Shown: positions 54,647 to 63,438 of the stretch, one piece after another
Layout of the letters: the number at the start of each line of letters is the position of its first letter
How positions within the stretch are numbered: position 1 is the stretch's first letter
Origin: Streptomyces sp. 11x1
GTDB lineage: Bacteria; Actinomycetota; Actinomycetes; Streptomycetales; Streptomycetaceae
Reading direction: 5' to 3'
Assembly: GCF_032598905.1 (NCBI RefSeq)
Contig: NZ_CP122458.1
Coordinates: 9,759,001 to 9,823,000, forward strand
Length of the DNA: 64,000 nt
Translations under genes and position numbers: made by a program
The notes under the pieces: generated by a model
What the model saw: the letters and a program-made list of their open reading frames with translations, nothing else
The model's database searches: none
Told to the model about the DNA's origin: nothing

Positions 54647-54716
54647 TGGCTGACGGTTTTAAGCCACCTTAAGGTGTTTTGTCGCCACCGTTGCTCGAGA
54701 GGAGCGCCGAGTACAG

Positions 54717-55205
54717 ATGATCAAGTCGCATGAGACTTCGGCAGCGAACACCGACTCGGCTTCCGATCGGCTTCAGGCCACGGCGCTGGCCCTTCCCGAG
54801 CTGCGTGACAACCCGTACTACGTGCACCACCGGACCGTGGGCTCCAGCGTCTACATCTCGGGCCAGCTGCCCTACAAGGACGGTTGGCTGCTGGGGCAGG
54901 GCGTTGTCGGCCGGGACGTGGAGCTGGAGACCGCGAAGGAGCTCGCGCGCCATGCCGCGCTGAACTGCCTTGCGGCCGCTGTGCAGGCGGTGGGCGATCT
55001 GGACCGGGTCCGGATCGTGCAGATGCTGGTCTTCGTGGCCAGCACACCGGACTTCGGTGAGCAGTCGCAGGTCGCCAACGCGGCCGGTGAACTGCTCATC
55101 GAGGTCCTGGGGGAGAACGGACGGCACGCCCGCACCGCGATCGGAGTCGCCGGGCTGCCCCTCAACAGTCCGGTCGAGATCCAGATGATCTGCACCGCTG
55201 CGTAG
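54717..55205 (+). CDS. RidA-family enamine/imine deaminase (copy 2)
   Basis: A 162-residue paralogue of the protein at 51896. The first ~58 residues differ at many positions, but from LGQGVVGRDVELETAKELAR to AGLPLN the two proteins are identical, and the DNA is identical for 265 bp. First gene of a rightward operon (RidA, fold-III PLP enzyme, SDR, cupin) behind promoter and operator D. Presumably hydrolyses an imine produced in the same pathway. Confidence 0.9.
   Translation: MIKSHETSAANTDSASDRLQATALALPELRDNPYYVHHRTVGSSVYISGQLPYKDGWLLGQGVVGRDVELETAKELARHAALNCLAAAVQAVGDLDRVRIVQMLVFVASTPDFGEQSQVANAAGELLIEVLGENGRHARTAIGVAGLPLNSPVEIQMICTAA
54892..55156 (+). repeat. 265-bp identical inverted repeat, arm 2
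   Basis: Partner of 51945-52209. Identity starts after a C/T difference at 54891 and ends before a mismatch at 55157. Confidence 0.97.
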
Positions 55206-55341
55206 GGCGGCCCCGACGGCGGTGTACCCGAGTGCGCGCTGTATGGCAGGCCCCGCGCGCTCGGCATCCAGGGGAGTCTGCATCCTCGCCCGTCGATCAT
55301 TTCCCCTCGATCGTGCCAGGCAGAACCACAAGGAGGGCAGC

Positions 55342-56451
55342 GTGAATCAGCTGCAACGAGCACTCGACGCTCTGATCGAGCGGATCGACACCCCCGCGCC
55401 GATCGTGCTGGTCGACGTCATGCAGGGCAACATCGACCGCATGCAGGGCTTCGCCGACCAGCACAACATCAAGGTCAGGCCCCACGTGAAGACACACAAG
55501 TGCGTGGAGATCGGTCGGCGCCAGATCGAGGCCGGCGCGGTCGGGATCACCGCGGGCAACGTCGGTGAGGCCGAGGTCTTCGCCGCGGCCGGGTTCGACG
55601 ACATCTTCCTCGCCTACCCGATCTGGGCCGCGGGAACGAAGCGAGCCCGGATCCGCCGGCTCGCCGAGTCCGCCCGGCTGCGGGTCGGCGTCGACAACGT
55701 CGCGGCGATCGAGGCCCTCGCCGACGCGATGGGAGACGAACCCGACCGGCTGCAGGTCGTGGTCGAGATCGACTGCGGCGCCCGTCGTTCCGGGGCGCCG
55801 CCCGAGCTCGCGGGCGACCTCGCGCTCGCCGCCCGCAAGCGCGGTCTGGTGCCGGTGGGCGTCTTCACTTATCCCGGTCACGGCTGCGCCGACCGGGACG
55901 CTCGCCGACGTGCCGCGCAGGACCAGGAGGCCGCGCTCACCACCGCGGTACGCAGCCTCGAAGGCGTCGGTGTCACCGCAGAGGTGGTCAGCGCGGGCTC
56001 CACGCCCACTGTCGAGTTCTCCACCAGCAGCAGCGTGATCACCGAGATCCGTCCCGGCGAGTACGTCTTCGGAGATCTGAACAACGCCCGGCTGGGCGCC
56101 TGCACGGAGGACCAGATCGCGCTGTTCGTCGCCGGGACCGTGGTCAGTGACTGGGTCCCCGGCCAGGTCATCGTCGACGTGGGCAACAAGGCCCTCAGTA
56201 AAGAAGGCAGCCCCGAGATCGGCTACGGCGGCATCGCCGGCACGAAGGCGCTCCTGTCCAAGGTCAACGAGTACCACGGGTTCCTTGCACTGCCGGACGG
56301 CGACTTCCGCCCCAGCGTCGGCACCGTCGTCCCCGTGGTGCCGAACCATGTATGCCCGGTCGTCCTCGGTTTCGAGGAACTGGTCGTCACCGACAGCACG
56401 GGCACGTCGCTGCAGCGGTGGCCGGTCGACGCCCGCGGTTTCCTCAACTGA
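55342..56451 (+). CDS. fold-type III PLP enzyme, D-threonine aldolase/D-serine dehydratase-like
   Basis: A 369-residue protein. VRPHVKTHKCVEIG (residues 45-58) carries the PLP Lys, CGARRSG and SAGSTPTVEF the phosphate-binding part, and VVPNHVCPVVLGFEEL the His-x-Cys zinc site typical of D-threonine aldolases and eukaryotic-type D-serine dehydratases. It would split or dehydrate a beta-hydroxy-D-amino acid. It begins with GTG after AGGAGG. With the SDR next to it and RidA before it, a pathway for an unusual hydroxy amino acid is likely. Confidence 0.87.
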   Translation: MNQLQRALDALIERIDTPAPIVLVDVMQGNIDRMQGFADQHNIKVRPHVKTHKCVEIGRRQIEAGAVGITAGNVGEAEVFAAAGFDDIFLAYPIWAAGTKRARIRRLAESARLRVGVDNVAAIEALADAMGDEPDRLQVVVEIDCGARRSGAPPELAGDLALAARKRGLVPVGVFTYPGHGCADRDARRRAAQDQEAALTTAVRSLEGVGVTAEVVSAGSTPTVEFSTSSSVITEIRPGEYVFGDLNNARLGACTEDQIALFVAGTVVSDWVPGQVIVDVGNKALSKEGSPEIGYGGIAGTKALLSKVNEYHGFLALPDGDFRPSVGTVVPVVPNHVCPVVLGFEELVVTDSTGTSLQRWPVDARGFLN

Positions 56452-56526
56452 CCGGCACGGGACCAGACCCCCGTCCTCCCCAAGCCCCACCCCCGACCGA
56501 CCTCCCCCTCAAGAGGAGTGCCCGAC

Positions 56527-57261
56527 ATGAGACTCAAGAACGTCACGGCCCTGGTGACAGGCGCCAGCAGTGGCATAGGGCAGGCGGTGAGTTCGCACTT
56601 CCGCCGCGAGGGCGGGCGGCTTCTGCTCACCGGCCGCAGGGAGCGGCTCCACAGCGCTGAGCCCGACGATCTGTACGTACCCGGAGACCTCAACGACGAG
56701 ACGTTCGTCGAGCACCTGGCCGAGCAGGCCGCAGAGTCCTTCGGCACCGTTGACGTCGTAGTCCTCAACCACGGCCTGCAGGCCGACGGTCCGCTCACCG
56801 AGATGGCCTGCGACGACGCGAGGAACGTGCTCGAGAGCAACCTGCTCAGCGCGTTCCTGGTGATGAAGCACTTCGCCCCGCTGATGCCCGAGACCGGCGG
56901 CTCGTTCGTCTGCGTCAGCTCACGGCTGGGCATGGTCGGCATGTCCGGGCAGGTCCTGTATTCCGCTGCCAAGGGGGGCCTCATCATGCTCGCCAAGGGC
57001 GCCGCGATCGAATGGGCCCCGCGCAACATCCGGGTCAACGTCGTCGCTCCGGGCCTGACAGCAACCCCGATCATCGAAGCGGCGTTCCAGCGCAGGCCCG
57101 ACCCCGAGGCCTACCGCCGCCAGCGCGAGAGCACGATCCCGCTCCAACGCCTCGCCACCCCCGAAGAGGTTGCTGACGCGGTGCTCTTCTTCGCCTCGCG
57201 GGAGTCGTCGTACGTGACCGGATCGGTCCTGACCGTGGACGGCGGGTACACCGCCGGCTGA
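56527..57261 (+). CDS. short-chain dehydrogenase/reductase
   Basis: A 244-residue classical SDR with TGASSGIG (14-21), LNHG in place of NNAG, catalytic Ser in VCVSSRLG, and Tyr/Lys in YSAAKGG, ending SSYVTGSVLTVDGGYTAG. The change to LNHG (His for Ala) is unusual and could alter the cofactor pocket. The ATG at 56527 has GAGGAG 8 nt upstream. Third gene of the operon controlled by site D. Confidence 0.9.
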   Translation: MRLKNVTALVTGASSGIGQAVSSHFRREGGRLLLTGRRERLHSAEPDDLYVPGDLNDETFVEHLAEQAAESFGTVDVVVLNHGLQADGPLTEMACDDARNVLESNLLSAFLVMKHFAPLMPETGGSFVCVSSRLGMVGMSGQVLYSAAKGGLIMLAKGAAIEWAPRNIRVNVVAPGLTATPIIEAAFQRRPDPEAYRRQRESTIPLQRLATPEEVADAVLFFASRESSYVTGSVLTVDGGYTAG

Positions 57262-57341
57262 ACCCCCTGCCGGGTAGCACCATCGTGCCCGCCAGCCATG
57301 ATGCCTCGTCGGCCTCCGCACATCAGGAACGGGCCGTACCC

Positions 57342-57683
57342 GTGAGCGTGTGTCAGAAGCGGCTGGGCAGCACCTCATCGACCGTGGCCGCGGCCACCGA
57401 TTTCCCGAGTTCCAAAAGGAAAAACACGTCGTTCCCTGAAGACGTCGCCCGTGGGGAGTCGATCCATACGGGCGTCTGGGAAGCGACACCCGGCAAGATG
57501 CGCCCGATCAAGGGCGAGCACTTCGAGTTCTGCCACATCCTCGCCCGTATTGGCGAACTCATACCCGAAGGCGGCGAGCCGGTGATCTAGAAGGCCGACG
57601 GCAGCTTCGTCATGAAGCCGGGCTACGTCGGCGTCTGGAAGACCATCGAAACCGTGCGCAAGATCTACGTGACCGTGACGTGA
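57342..57683 (+). pseudogene. cupin-domain protein interrupted by one in-frame TAG
   Basis: A 113-codon frame codes VARGESIHTGVWEATPGKMR, then EHFEFCHILARIGELIPEGG, EPVI, a TAG at 57588-57590, and KADGSFVMKPGYVGVWKTIE ending VTVT at a TGA. This is a complete small cupin (ureidoglycine-aminohydrolase-like, DUF861 type) in which the codon expected to be Tyr before KAG/DxSFVMKPG is a stop. No other damage is visible, so the mutation is recent, or the stop is read through. Start (GTG 57342) uncertain. Confidence 0.75.
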
Positions 57684-58063
57684 TGCGATACCCGGCACCG
57701 ATTGACTTCCTGGGCCCACGCGAAGCCACCTGCCGAGCAACGTCGCCGCGGCCGATGGACCGCTCGGCCCGTCGCGCAGCCGCAGGCCAGGATCTGCTTC
57801 ATCTCTCACCGGAGCCGATGCTCCGGCTCTGCTGATGACCACCCCCTCCGCCGGTCACCTGCTGTTCCGGCCCCCCTTCTTCCCATCGCCGCTCACCCGG
57901 TCACCCAGCCGACGTCGCTCCGGCGACAAGGCCGTCGGGAACTTCGATCCACGGCGAACACGCGCCCCGCGCGGCGATCGATGGGTAGGCGGAGGGCCCC
58001 AGGCAGGCGCCGTCGGTTGATCCGGTGTGGTGTTGAGGAACTCCTGGGTGTCGACGCCGACGT
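57684..58063. other. 380-bp convergent intergenic region
   Basis: Lies between the cupin and the leftward kinase gene. It contains the hairpin at 57809-57826; nothing else is recognisable. Confidence 0.45.
57809..57826. terminator. candidate bidirectional terminator hairpin
   Basis: CCGGAGC-CGAT-GCTCCGG, a perfect 7-bp stem with 4-nt loop between two convergent genes. No T-run follows, which is common in streptomycetes. Confidence 0.5.
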
Positions 58064-59143
58064 TCAGGCGAGGTCATGACGGCCTTCTCGGAGTTGCGCG
58101 ATGACGTCGTCCAGGGGTACGGCCATGGCCCGCCCGACGTTGATCCAGTCGTCTTTGGCGTGGCCGAGGAGGTAGTCGCGCCGTTCTGGTACACGCTCCG
58201 CGCGCCAGTTCGTGATCAGCGCGCGCAGCGTGAGTCGTGCGAGCGCGGCAATCGGCAGCAGCGGAAGTTCCCAGTCCGCGATGGCGCGTGCCCGCTCGTA
58301 GCCGGCGACGAAGGCGCAGGCATCCAGCCAGGGGTGATCCGGTGCCCGGCCGAGCAGGTTCGCCAGGGAGACAGCGGGGTCGAAGATCACGGCACTGCGC
58401 ATGGTGTCACCGAAGTCGATGACGCCGGTGACAAAGTCGTCGCTCTGCGGATCCACCACGACGTTGTAAGGGCTGTAGTCGCCGTGGATCACTTGCGTTT
58501 CGAGATCATTCAGCCTCGGGACGATGGCTCCGTCGAATAGCCGGAAGACCTCCTGAGCCAACTGACGGTGCTCGGTATTCGGCGTGTGTTCCAGGAGTCC
58601 GGTCAGCTGGTGGAAATGCCGAATGTCCCATACCAGCCCTCGTCGGTCCGCAGGGTGCTCAAATGCTTTGAGCGCCACGTCGACTCGTCCCAGCATCTCG
58701 CCCACCTTGGCGAGCTGTTCCGCGGTGGGATTCGTTCGCGCCAGGACCGGACCTTCGACGAAGTCGAACACCCGCAGGACTCGAGTCCTGCCGTCGTCCG
58801 TCTTGATGGGCACGCGGTCGTCTCCGCCCACGGTCAGCTTCACCCGCTGGACCGGCACTTCCGGAGCGGCACCTTGGAGGAAACGCATCACGGCGGTCTG
58901 TAGAGCGACAGCCATCTCTGCCTCGTCAGGAGGTGAAACCTTCACGAGGCAGTCGTCCGAGTCGGTCCTGAGCCTGAACGTGTCATCCTTCTCCGTCGCC
59001 AGTCGCTCGAGACGTCCGCCGATGTGGTAACGCCTCTCAAGGAGGGCGCTCACCAGCATGACGTCGATGGGCTCGTGAGACGATGCCAGGCCGCTCTCCT
59101 CGAAGAGCCGTTGAGCGATTCTCATCGCCGGTGAGTTGTTCAT
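58064..59143 (-). CDS. aminoglycoside-phosphotransferase-fold kinase, hydroxylysine/ethanolamine kinase-like
   Basis: A 359-residue small-molecule kinase. TQVIHGDYSPYNVVVDPQSD is the catalytic loop (Asp and Asn), GVIDFGDT the metal-binding DFG-like motif, and CLVKVSPP the ATP Lys. The next gene encodes a class III aminotransferase-fold enzyme; the same pairing (or fusion) is known for hydroxylysine kinase with 5-phosphohydroxylysine phospho-lyase and for phosphoethanolamine phospho-lyase. A phosphorylation-elimination route for an amino alcohol or hydroxylated amino acid is therefore the best guess. AAGGA site before the ATG. Confidence 0.8.
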   Translation of the reverse strand: MNNSPAMRIAQRLFEESGLASSHEPIDVMLVSALLERRYHIGGRLERLATEKDDTFRLRTDSDDCLVKVSPPDEAEMAVALQTAVMRFLQGAAPEVPVQRVKLTVGGDDRVPIKTDDGRTRVLRVFDFVEGPVLARTNPTAEQLAKVGEMLGRVDVALKAFEHPADRRGLVWDIRHFHQLTGLLEHTPNTEHRQLAQEVFRLFDGAIVPRLNDLETQVIHGDYSPYNVVVDPQSDDFVTGVIDFGDTMRSAVIFDPAVSLANLLGRAPDHPWLDACAFVAGYERARAIADWELPLLPIAALARLTLRALITNWRAERVPERRDYLLGHAKDDWINVGRAMAVPLDDVIAQLREGRHDLA

Positions 59144-59165
59144 GATCAGTTCCTTGGCCAGCCTG

Positions 59166-60515
59166 CTACAGACGGTCCTTCGCGACCTCGGAGAAGGCCT
59201 CCAGGAATCGGGTCACATCGGCGGAGGTGAAGGCCAGCGGGGGGCGGATCTTCAGAACGTTCGCCGCCCTGCCCGTGCCGCTGATGAGGATCCGACGGTC
59301 GCGCATGTCGTTGATGACATCTTCGGTGCGTGAGCGGTCGGGCTCGAGCGTCTTCCGGTCCTTGACGAGTTCCACACCGACGTAGAGACCGCTGCCGCGC
59401 ACCTCAGCTACGTAAGGGGAATTCTTCGTGATCTCCTGGAGCCCTGCACGCAGAGCAGTACCGTTCTGGAGGGCGCGCTGCTGCACGTTCTCGTTCTCGA
59501 AGACGTCCAGGACCGCGGCGCCGGCGGCCACAGGGATCGAGCTGCCGGCAAAGGTGTTGAAGTAGCGAACGTTCTGTCCGAACGCTTCGCAGACCTCGGG
59601 GCGGAAAACTACACCGGAGATCGGCAATCCGTTGCCCATCGGCTTACCCATGGTGACGATGTCCGGCAGCACAGCGTGGCGGGTGAAGCCCCACATCGAA
59701 TCCCCGAGCCGGGCGAATCCCGACTGCACCTCGTCCGCGATGTAGACACCGCCGGACGCGTGCACCTCCTCCACCACGGCCTTCATATAACCGACCGGGT
59801 CCGTGAAGATCCCATCGCTGGAGTAGGCACAGTCGGTGATCAGCGCCGCGAGCCGGTATCCGTGGCGCTCCAGGTCGTCGATCGCGCCGCGCACCTGGTT
59901 GCGCATGTGCTCGGCGAGCGTGGACCCGGGCGCGACGAGGCGCGGGTCAGGAGGATCGATGAGCCGGACGTTCGGTCCCAGCGGTGATCCTGTGCCCAGG
60001 GTCGGCGAGAAGCTCGCCACCTCACGAGTGAGGCCGTGGTAGGCCCAGCGAGTCACGATGATTCCCTCACCACCCGTGTGGAACCTCGCCACCCGCACCG
60101 CGAGGTCGTTCGCCTCCGACCCGCTGCACGCGAGGCTCAGCTTCGACAGCTCCTCGGGGAAGGTTGCGAGAAGTCGCTCCGCGTAGTCGACCAGCGACTC
60201 CTGGACGTAGCGAGTGTTGGTGTTGACTGCCGTCATCTGGCGGGAGACGGCCTCGGCCACGTGCGGATGGGCGTGCCCGACGCACGGAACGTTGTTGTAC
60301 GCGTCGAGGTAGTCGTTGCCGTCGCGGTCGATCAGGTGGGCTCCGCGACCGGAGACGAACTCGACCGGCTCCTTGTAGATGAGCGTATAGCCAGGACCGA
60401 GCACCTTGTTCCGGCGTCGGATCGTCTCCTGGAGGTGCTCGGGGAGTTCGCTCAGCCCGCCCGGGTCGAACCGGTTGGGGTAGTGGGCGAGGGCTCTACT
60501 CACCGTCGAAGTCAT
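59166..60515 (-). CDS. class III aminotransferase-fold PLP enzyme, possible phospho-lyase
   Basis: A 449-residue fold-type I PLP enzyme. DAYNNVPCVGHAHPHVAEAV, CSGSEANDLAVRVAR, YHGLTREV, IADEVQSGFARLG and TMGKPMGNGLP (catalytic Lys) are present in order. The YNNVPCVGHAHP block is characteristic, from memory, of the AGXT2L phospho-lyase branch. It would eliminate phosphate and ammonia from an O-phosphoamine. The ATG at 60515 is chosen although its GAAAGG site is 10 nt away. It lies 22 nt before the kinase and is divergent from the ROK regulator. Confidence 0.86.
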   Translation of the reverse strand: MTSTVSRALAHYPNRFDPGGLSELPEHLQETIRRRNKVLGPGYTLIYKEPVEFVSGRGAHLIDRDGNDYLDAYNNVPCVGHAHPHVAEAVSRQMTAVNTNTRYVQESLVDYAERLLATFPEELSKLSLACSGSEANDLAVRVARFHTGGEGIIVTRWAYHGLTREVASFSPTLGTGSPLGPNVRLIDPPDPRLVAPGSTLAEHMRNQVRGAIDDLERHGYRLAALITDCAYSSDGIFTDPVGYMKAVVEEVHASGGVYIADEVQSGFARLGDSMWGFTRHAVLPDIVTMGKPMGNGLPISGVVFRPEVCEAFGQNVRYFNTFAGSSIPVAAGAAVLDVFENENVQQRALQNGTALRAGLQEITKNSPYVAEVRGSGLYVGVELVKDRKTLEPDRSRTEDVINDMRDRRILISGTGRAANVLKIRPPLAFTSADVTRFLEAFSEVAKDRL

Positions 60516-60580
60516 CGTGGGCACACCTTTCGGCCTGGTTCCGTCGGAGTTGCTCGCTGCTGTGGCTGAGACTCTATCCA

Positions 60581-60612
60581 TTTTTAGTTCCAGTTCCAAC
60601 CTGAAACAAAAA
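60581..60612 (+). promoter_or_regulatory. AT-rich imperfect inverted repeat, probable ROK operator
   Basis: TTTTTAGTTCCAG (60581-60593) and CTGAAACAAAAA (60601-60612) are imperfect complements around TTCCAAC. It lies between the aminotransferase and ROK genes in an otherwise GC-rich region. Confidence 0.55.
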
Positions 60613-60668
60613 CGGTTCCCAAACCGGACCCGGCTCGCTCGATGTATCGGGCTCGCTATGGTCATGAG

Positions 60669-61838
60669 GTGACCAGCAACCCCACATCGCGCGACTACAA
60701 CAAGGCCTCGGTCCTTGATGTGGTCCTGACCCGGGCGCCCTTGACGCGGAATGAGCTCATCGAGCTCACGGGCTTGAGCAAGGCCACGGTGTCCCGAGCC
60801 GTAGAGGAGCTTCGGGCGGATGGCTTCGTCATCGACGGCGGAGTCGATGAGGTTGTCGGCCGTGGCCGACGGTCCACCTACCTGGACGTGCCCGCCACGA
60901 CCGGGCACGTCGTCGGTATCGGCTTCGGAGCGCAGACCACCTGTGTCCTCGTGACCGATCTGAGGGGCCGCGAGGTCGACCACGTGATGGTTCCCACCGC
61001 GGACCACGACGAGGTCAGGACCGGCGCAGAATGGCTGGTCGGCTTGATTGCGAAGGCCAGTGAGTCCGCACAGGGGCCACTGCGCCAGGTCGTCGCCGCA
61101 GTGCCAGGCCGGGTCCGGAACGGCAAGGAGATTTTCGGCCCGGCGGAGTCGCTGAAGATCTTCGCCGGCTCTGATCTTCAGCGAGCCGTCGCAGGCCTGA
61201 TCAATGCTCCCGTGCTCCTCGACAGCGACGCCAATGCGTCCTTGCTCGGGATCCTCACCGACGACGCCACTGTCAGGAACGCCGCGCTCTTCAGCCTCAG
61301 CACCAACCTGAACCTCGCCAGCTGCACAGATCGCGAGCTCGCCCGCGGGCGGACACCTGCCTTCGGGGACATCGGTGTGCTCTCCTCCGGGGTTGACGAT
61401 GAGATCCTCGGTGAGGTGCTGAGCACAAGAGGTCTTCTGCGCTTTGCTCGTGGGCGTGGACTCGACCTGGAACGCATCGAAGACCTCTGGCTGGAACCGC
61501 ACGAAGAGATGCCGCGCGCCGAGGTGCTGGAAGCGTTCACCATGGCAGTCGCAACCGCTGTCGGCGTCGTCGCCGTGATGCTGGACCCTGAATCGGTCTA
61601 CTTCGTGGGTCGATTGCGCCCGCTCGTCGAAGAAGTGCTTCCCGAGGTGCGCAGACGACTGGACCAGAGCCTTCCGGCGGTGCCAGAGGTCAGGACGGTG
61701 ACGCAGGTGATCGGCCTGTCGACGGCACAAGGAGCGGTGTACGCGTGCCTGGCCTTGGCTCAGGACCGGCTACGGAACGCTGTGCTCGGGGCGCGTCGAC
61801 AGGGTCAACCCGCAGAGCGATCCGCGCCCGCCTTCTGA
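60669..61838 (+). CDS. ROK-family transcriptional regulator
   Basis: A 389-residue regulator. The helix-turn-helix (about 20-70) contains LTRNELIELTGLSKATVSRA and the ROK domain has VVGIGFGAQTTCVLVTDLRG and LLDSDANASLLG. The zinc motif CxCGxxGCxE of ordinary ROK proteins is missing, so ligand sensing must differ. A TATGGT hexamer seven bases before the GTG at 60669, with no ribosome-binding site, suggests a leaderless transcript. Divergent from the kinase/aminotransferase pair, its obvious target. Confidence 0.85.
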   Translation: MTSNPTSRDYNKASVLDVVLTRAPLTRNELIELTGLSKATVSRAVEELRADGFVIDGGVDEVVGRGRRSTYLDVPATTGHVVGIGFGAQTTCVLVTDLRGREVDHVMVPTADHDEVRTGAEWLVGLIAKASESAQGPLRQVVAAVPGRVRNGKEIFGPAESLKIFAGSDLQRAVAGLINAPVLLDSDANASLLGILTDDATVRNAALFSLSTNLNLASCTDRELARGRTPAFGDIGVLSSGVDDEILGEVLSTRGLLRFARGRGLDLERIEDLWLEPHEEMPRAEVLEAFTMAVATAVGVVAVMLDPESVYFVGRLRPLVEEVLPEVRRRLDQSLPAVPEVRTVTQVIGLSTAQGAVYACLALAQDRLRNAVLGARRQGQPAERSAPAF

Positions 61839-62174
61839 CTCGGCCGCCAAGCGAATCCACGCTTCATGTCGAAGCGAGATTCCCTGCTGCGCTGGGGGCT
61901 CTTCGTGCCGACGACTCTGCCTGTGCGAGGTCGAAGTGCGCGGCCATCCACTGGACCTCTTGACTCCCCCCTGAGCCGCTGCCATTCTCTGTGCCAGATA
62001 ATAGCACAACATGCCATATTGTGGCACGACCCATCCGGGAGCTGGGGTGGATCCCCGAACCCGGGCGAACACGAGCCCTGGGGCCCAAGGGGGCGCACCC
62101 TTCCAAGTCGCCACAAAAGCATCCGCATGCTCGGGGGGCCAGCTTGCGGCCCGCTGATGCGAAAGGAAGATCCT
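61839..62174. promoter_or_regulatory. 336-bp intergenic region with a long inverted repeat
   Basis: GTGCCAgata (61991-62000) and tattGTGGCAC (62017-62027) form an imperfect inverted repeat in a locally AT-rich segment (ATAATAGCACAACATGCCATATT). It lies about 150 bp before the oxidase start. The rest shows no coding similarity. Confidence 0.5.
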
Positions 62175-63314
62175 GTGTCAGCTGCGAGGAAGCGCGTCGC
62201 GGTGGTCGGCGTGGGAACGATGGGCAGCCAGGCCGCCTGGCGGCTGGCCACCCGGGGTGCCGAGGTCGTCGGCTATGACCGGTTCGCGCCCGGCCACGAC
62301 CGCAGCGCCGCAGGCGGTGAGACCCGCGTCTTCCGCAGTGTGCAGACCCACGACGGCCGCTATGTGCCGCTCGTCCGGCACGCCGACGCCCTGTGGAAGC
62401 AGTTGCAGGCGGAGACCGGGCGGGAACTGCGCCGTCTGACGGGAGCCCTGGTCATGGGGCCGGCCGACGACCCCGAGATGCGTACCGTCATGGATGGCAT
62501 CGCCGAGCACGGCCTCGACCACGAGGTGATCGACACCGAGGCGATGACGAAGCGTTTCCCGCAGTTCCGTGTCGACGGCGGCGACCTGGTGGTCCTCGAC
62601 TCCCACGCGGGGTTCGTCCGCCCCGAGCTGACGGTTCAGACCGCGGCCCGGCGTGCCGAGGAGCTGGGCGCCCGGATCCGCCGCTACACCCCGGTACGGG
62701 AAGTCACTCCCGTCGTCGGGGGAGGCGTGGAGATCCGCACCGACACCGACGCCGAGCGCTTCGACGCCGCGGTCGTCACTCCGGGCCCCTGGGTGGGCGA
62801 CCTGCTGCCCGGCCTGCCGTGGGAAGTGAGCGTCTACCGCACGATCAGCGCCTGGTTCCTGCCCCACGAGGACCACCCAGCAGACGCCGAGCGTCCCGCC
62901 TTCATCCGCTGCGGCGACACCCCCTTCTACGGCATCCCGTCCCCGGACGGCCTGGCCGTCAAGCTGGGCCTGCCGCAGCCGCACCACAAGTCTGTGGACG
63001 ACCCCAACCGGCTGAGCGGGACCGTCGCACCCGAGGAACTGGAGACCTTCACCATGGCGGTGCGACGCCACCTGCCCGGCCTGAACCCCGACCCGGTGCG
63101 CCTCTCCGTCTTCATGGAGGGCTACACCGACAGCACGCGCCCGCTGGTCGGTCCCCTGCCGGGCTGCGACGACATCGTCCTGCTGGCCGGCTTCTCCGGC
63201 CAGGGCTTCAAGATCTCGCCCGCCATGGGCGACATCGCCGCGGACCTCGCCCTGGAGGGCCGTACCTCCCAGCCGATCGACTTCATCACCACACACGGCC
63301 GCACCGCGGCCTGA
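62175..63314 (+). CDS. FAD-dependent amine oxidase, sarcosine/N-methyltryptophan oxidase type
   Basis: A 379-residue flavoprotein: VAVVGVGTMGSQAAWRLATR, DRSAAGGETRVFRSV, CDDIVLLAGFSGQGFKISPA. It is related to but clearly different from the protein at 48939. Expected to oxidise an N-methyl or secondary amine or amino acid. It begins with GTG behind GAAAGGAAG. Its nearest neighbours downstream are an ABC ATPase remnant and an Lrp/AsnC gene, which suggests an amino-acid uptake and oxidation set. Confidence 0.88.
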   Translation: MSAARKRVAVVGVGTMGSQAAWRLATRGAEVVGYDRFAPGHDRSAAGGETRVFRSVQTHDGRYVPLVRHADALWKQLQAETGRELRRLTGALVMGPADDPEMRTVMDGIAEHGLDHEVIDTEAMTKRFPQFRVDGGDLVVLDSHAGFVRPELTVQTAARRAEELGARIRRYTPVREVTPVVGGGVEIRTDTDAERFDAAVVTPGPWVGDLLPGLPWEVSVYRTISAWFLPHEDHPADAERPAFIRCGDTPFYGIPSPDGLAVKLGLPQPHHKSVDDPNRLSGTVAPEELETFTMAVRRHLPGLNPDPVRLSVFMEGYTDSTRPLVGPLPGCDDIVLLAGFSGQGFKISPAMGDIAADLALEGRTSQPIDFITTHGRTAA

Positions 63315-63438
63315 ACTCAACTCGGCGTCGCCACAGCGTCTGTCGAGGTGAGCCGCCGTCAAGCCGGCCACCGCGACAGGCAAAGCGCTGTCCTGTGGGG
63401 ACGCTGTCGCCGTCGAAGAGCAACCGTGGAGATTGAAT

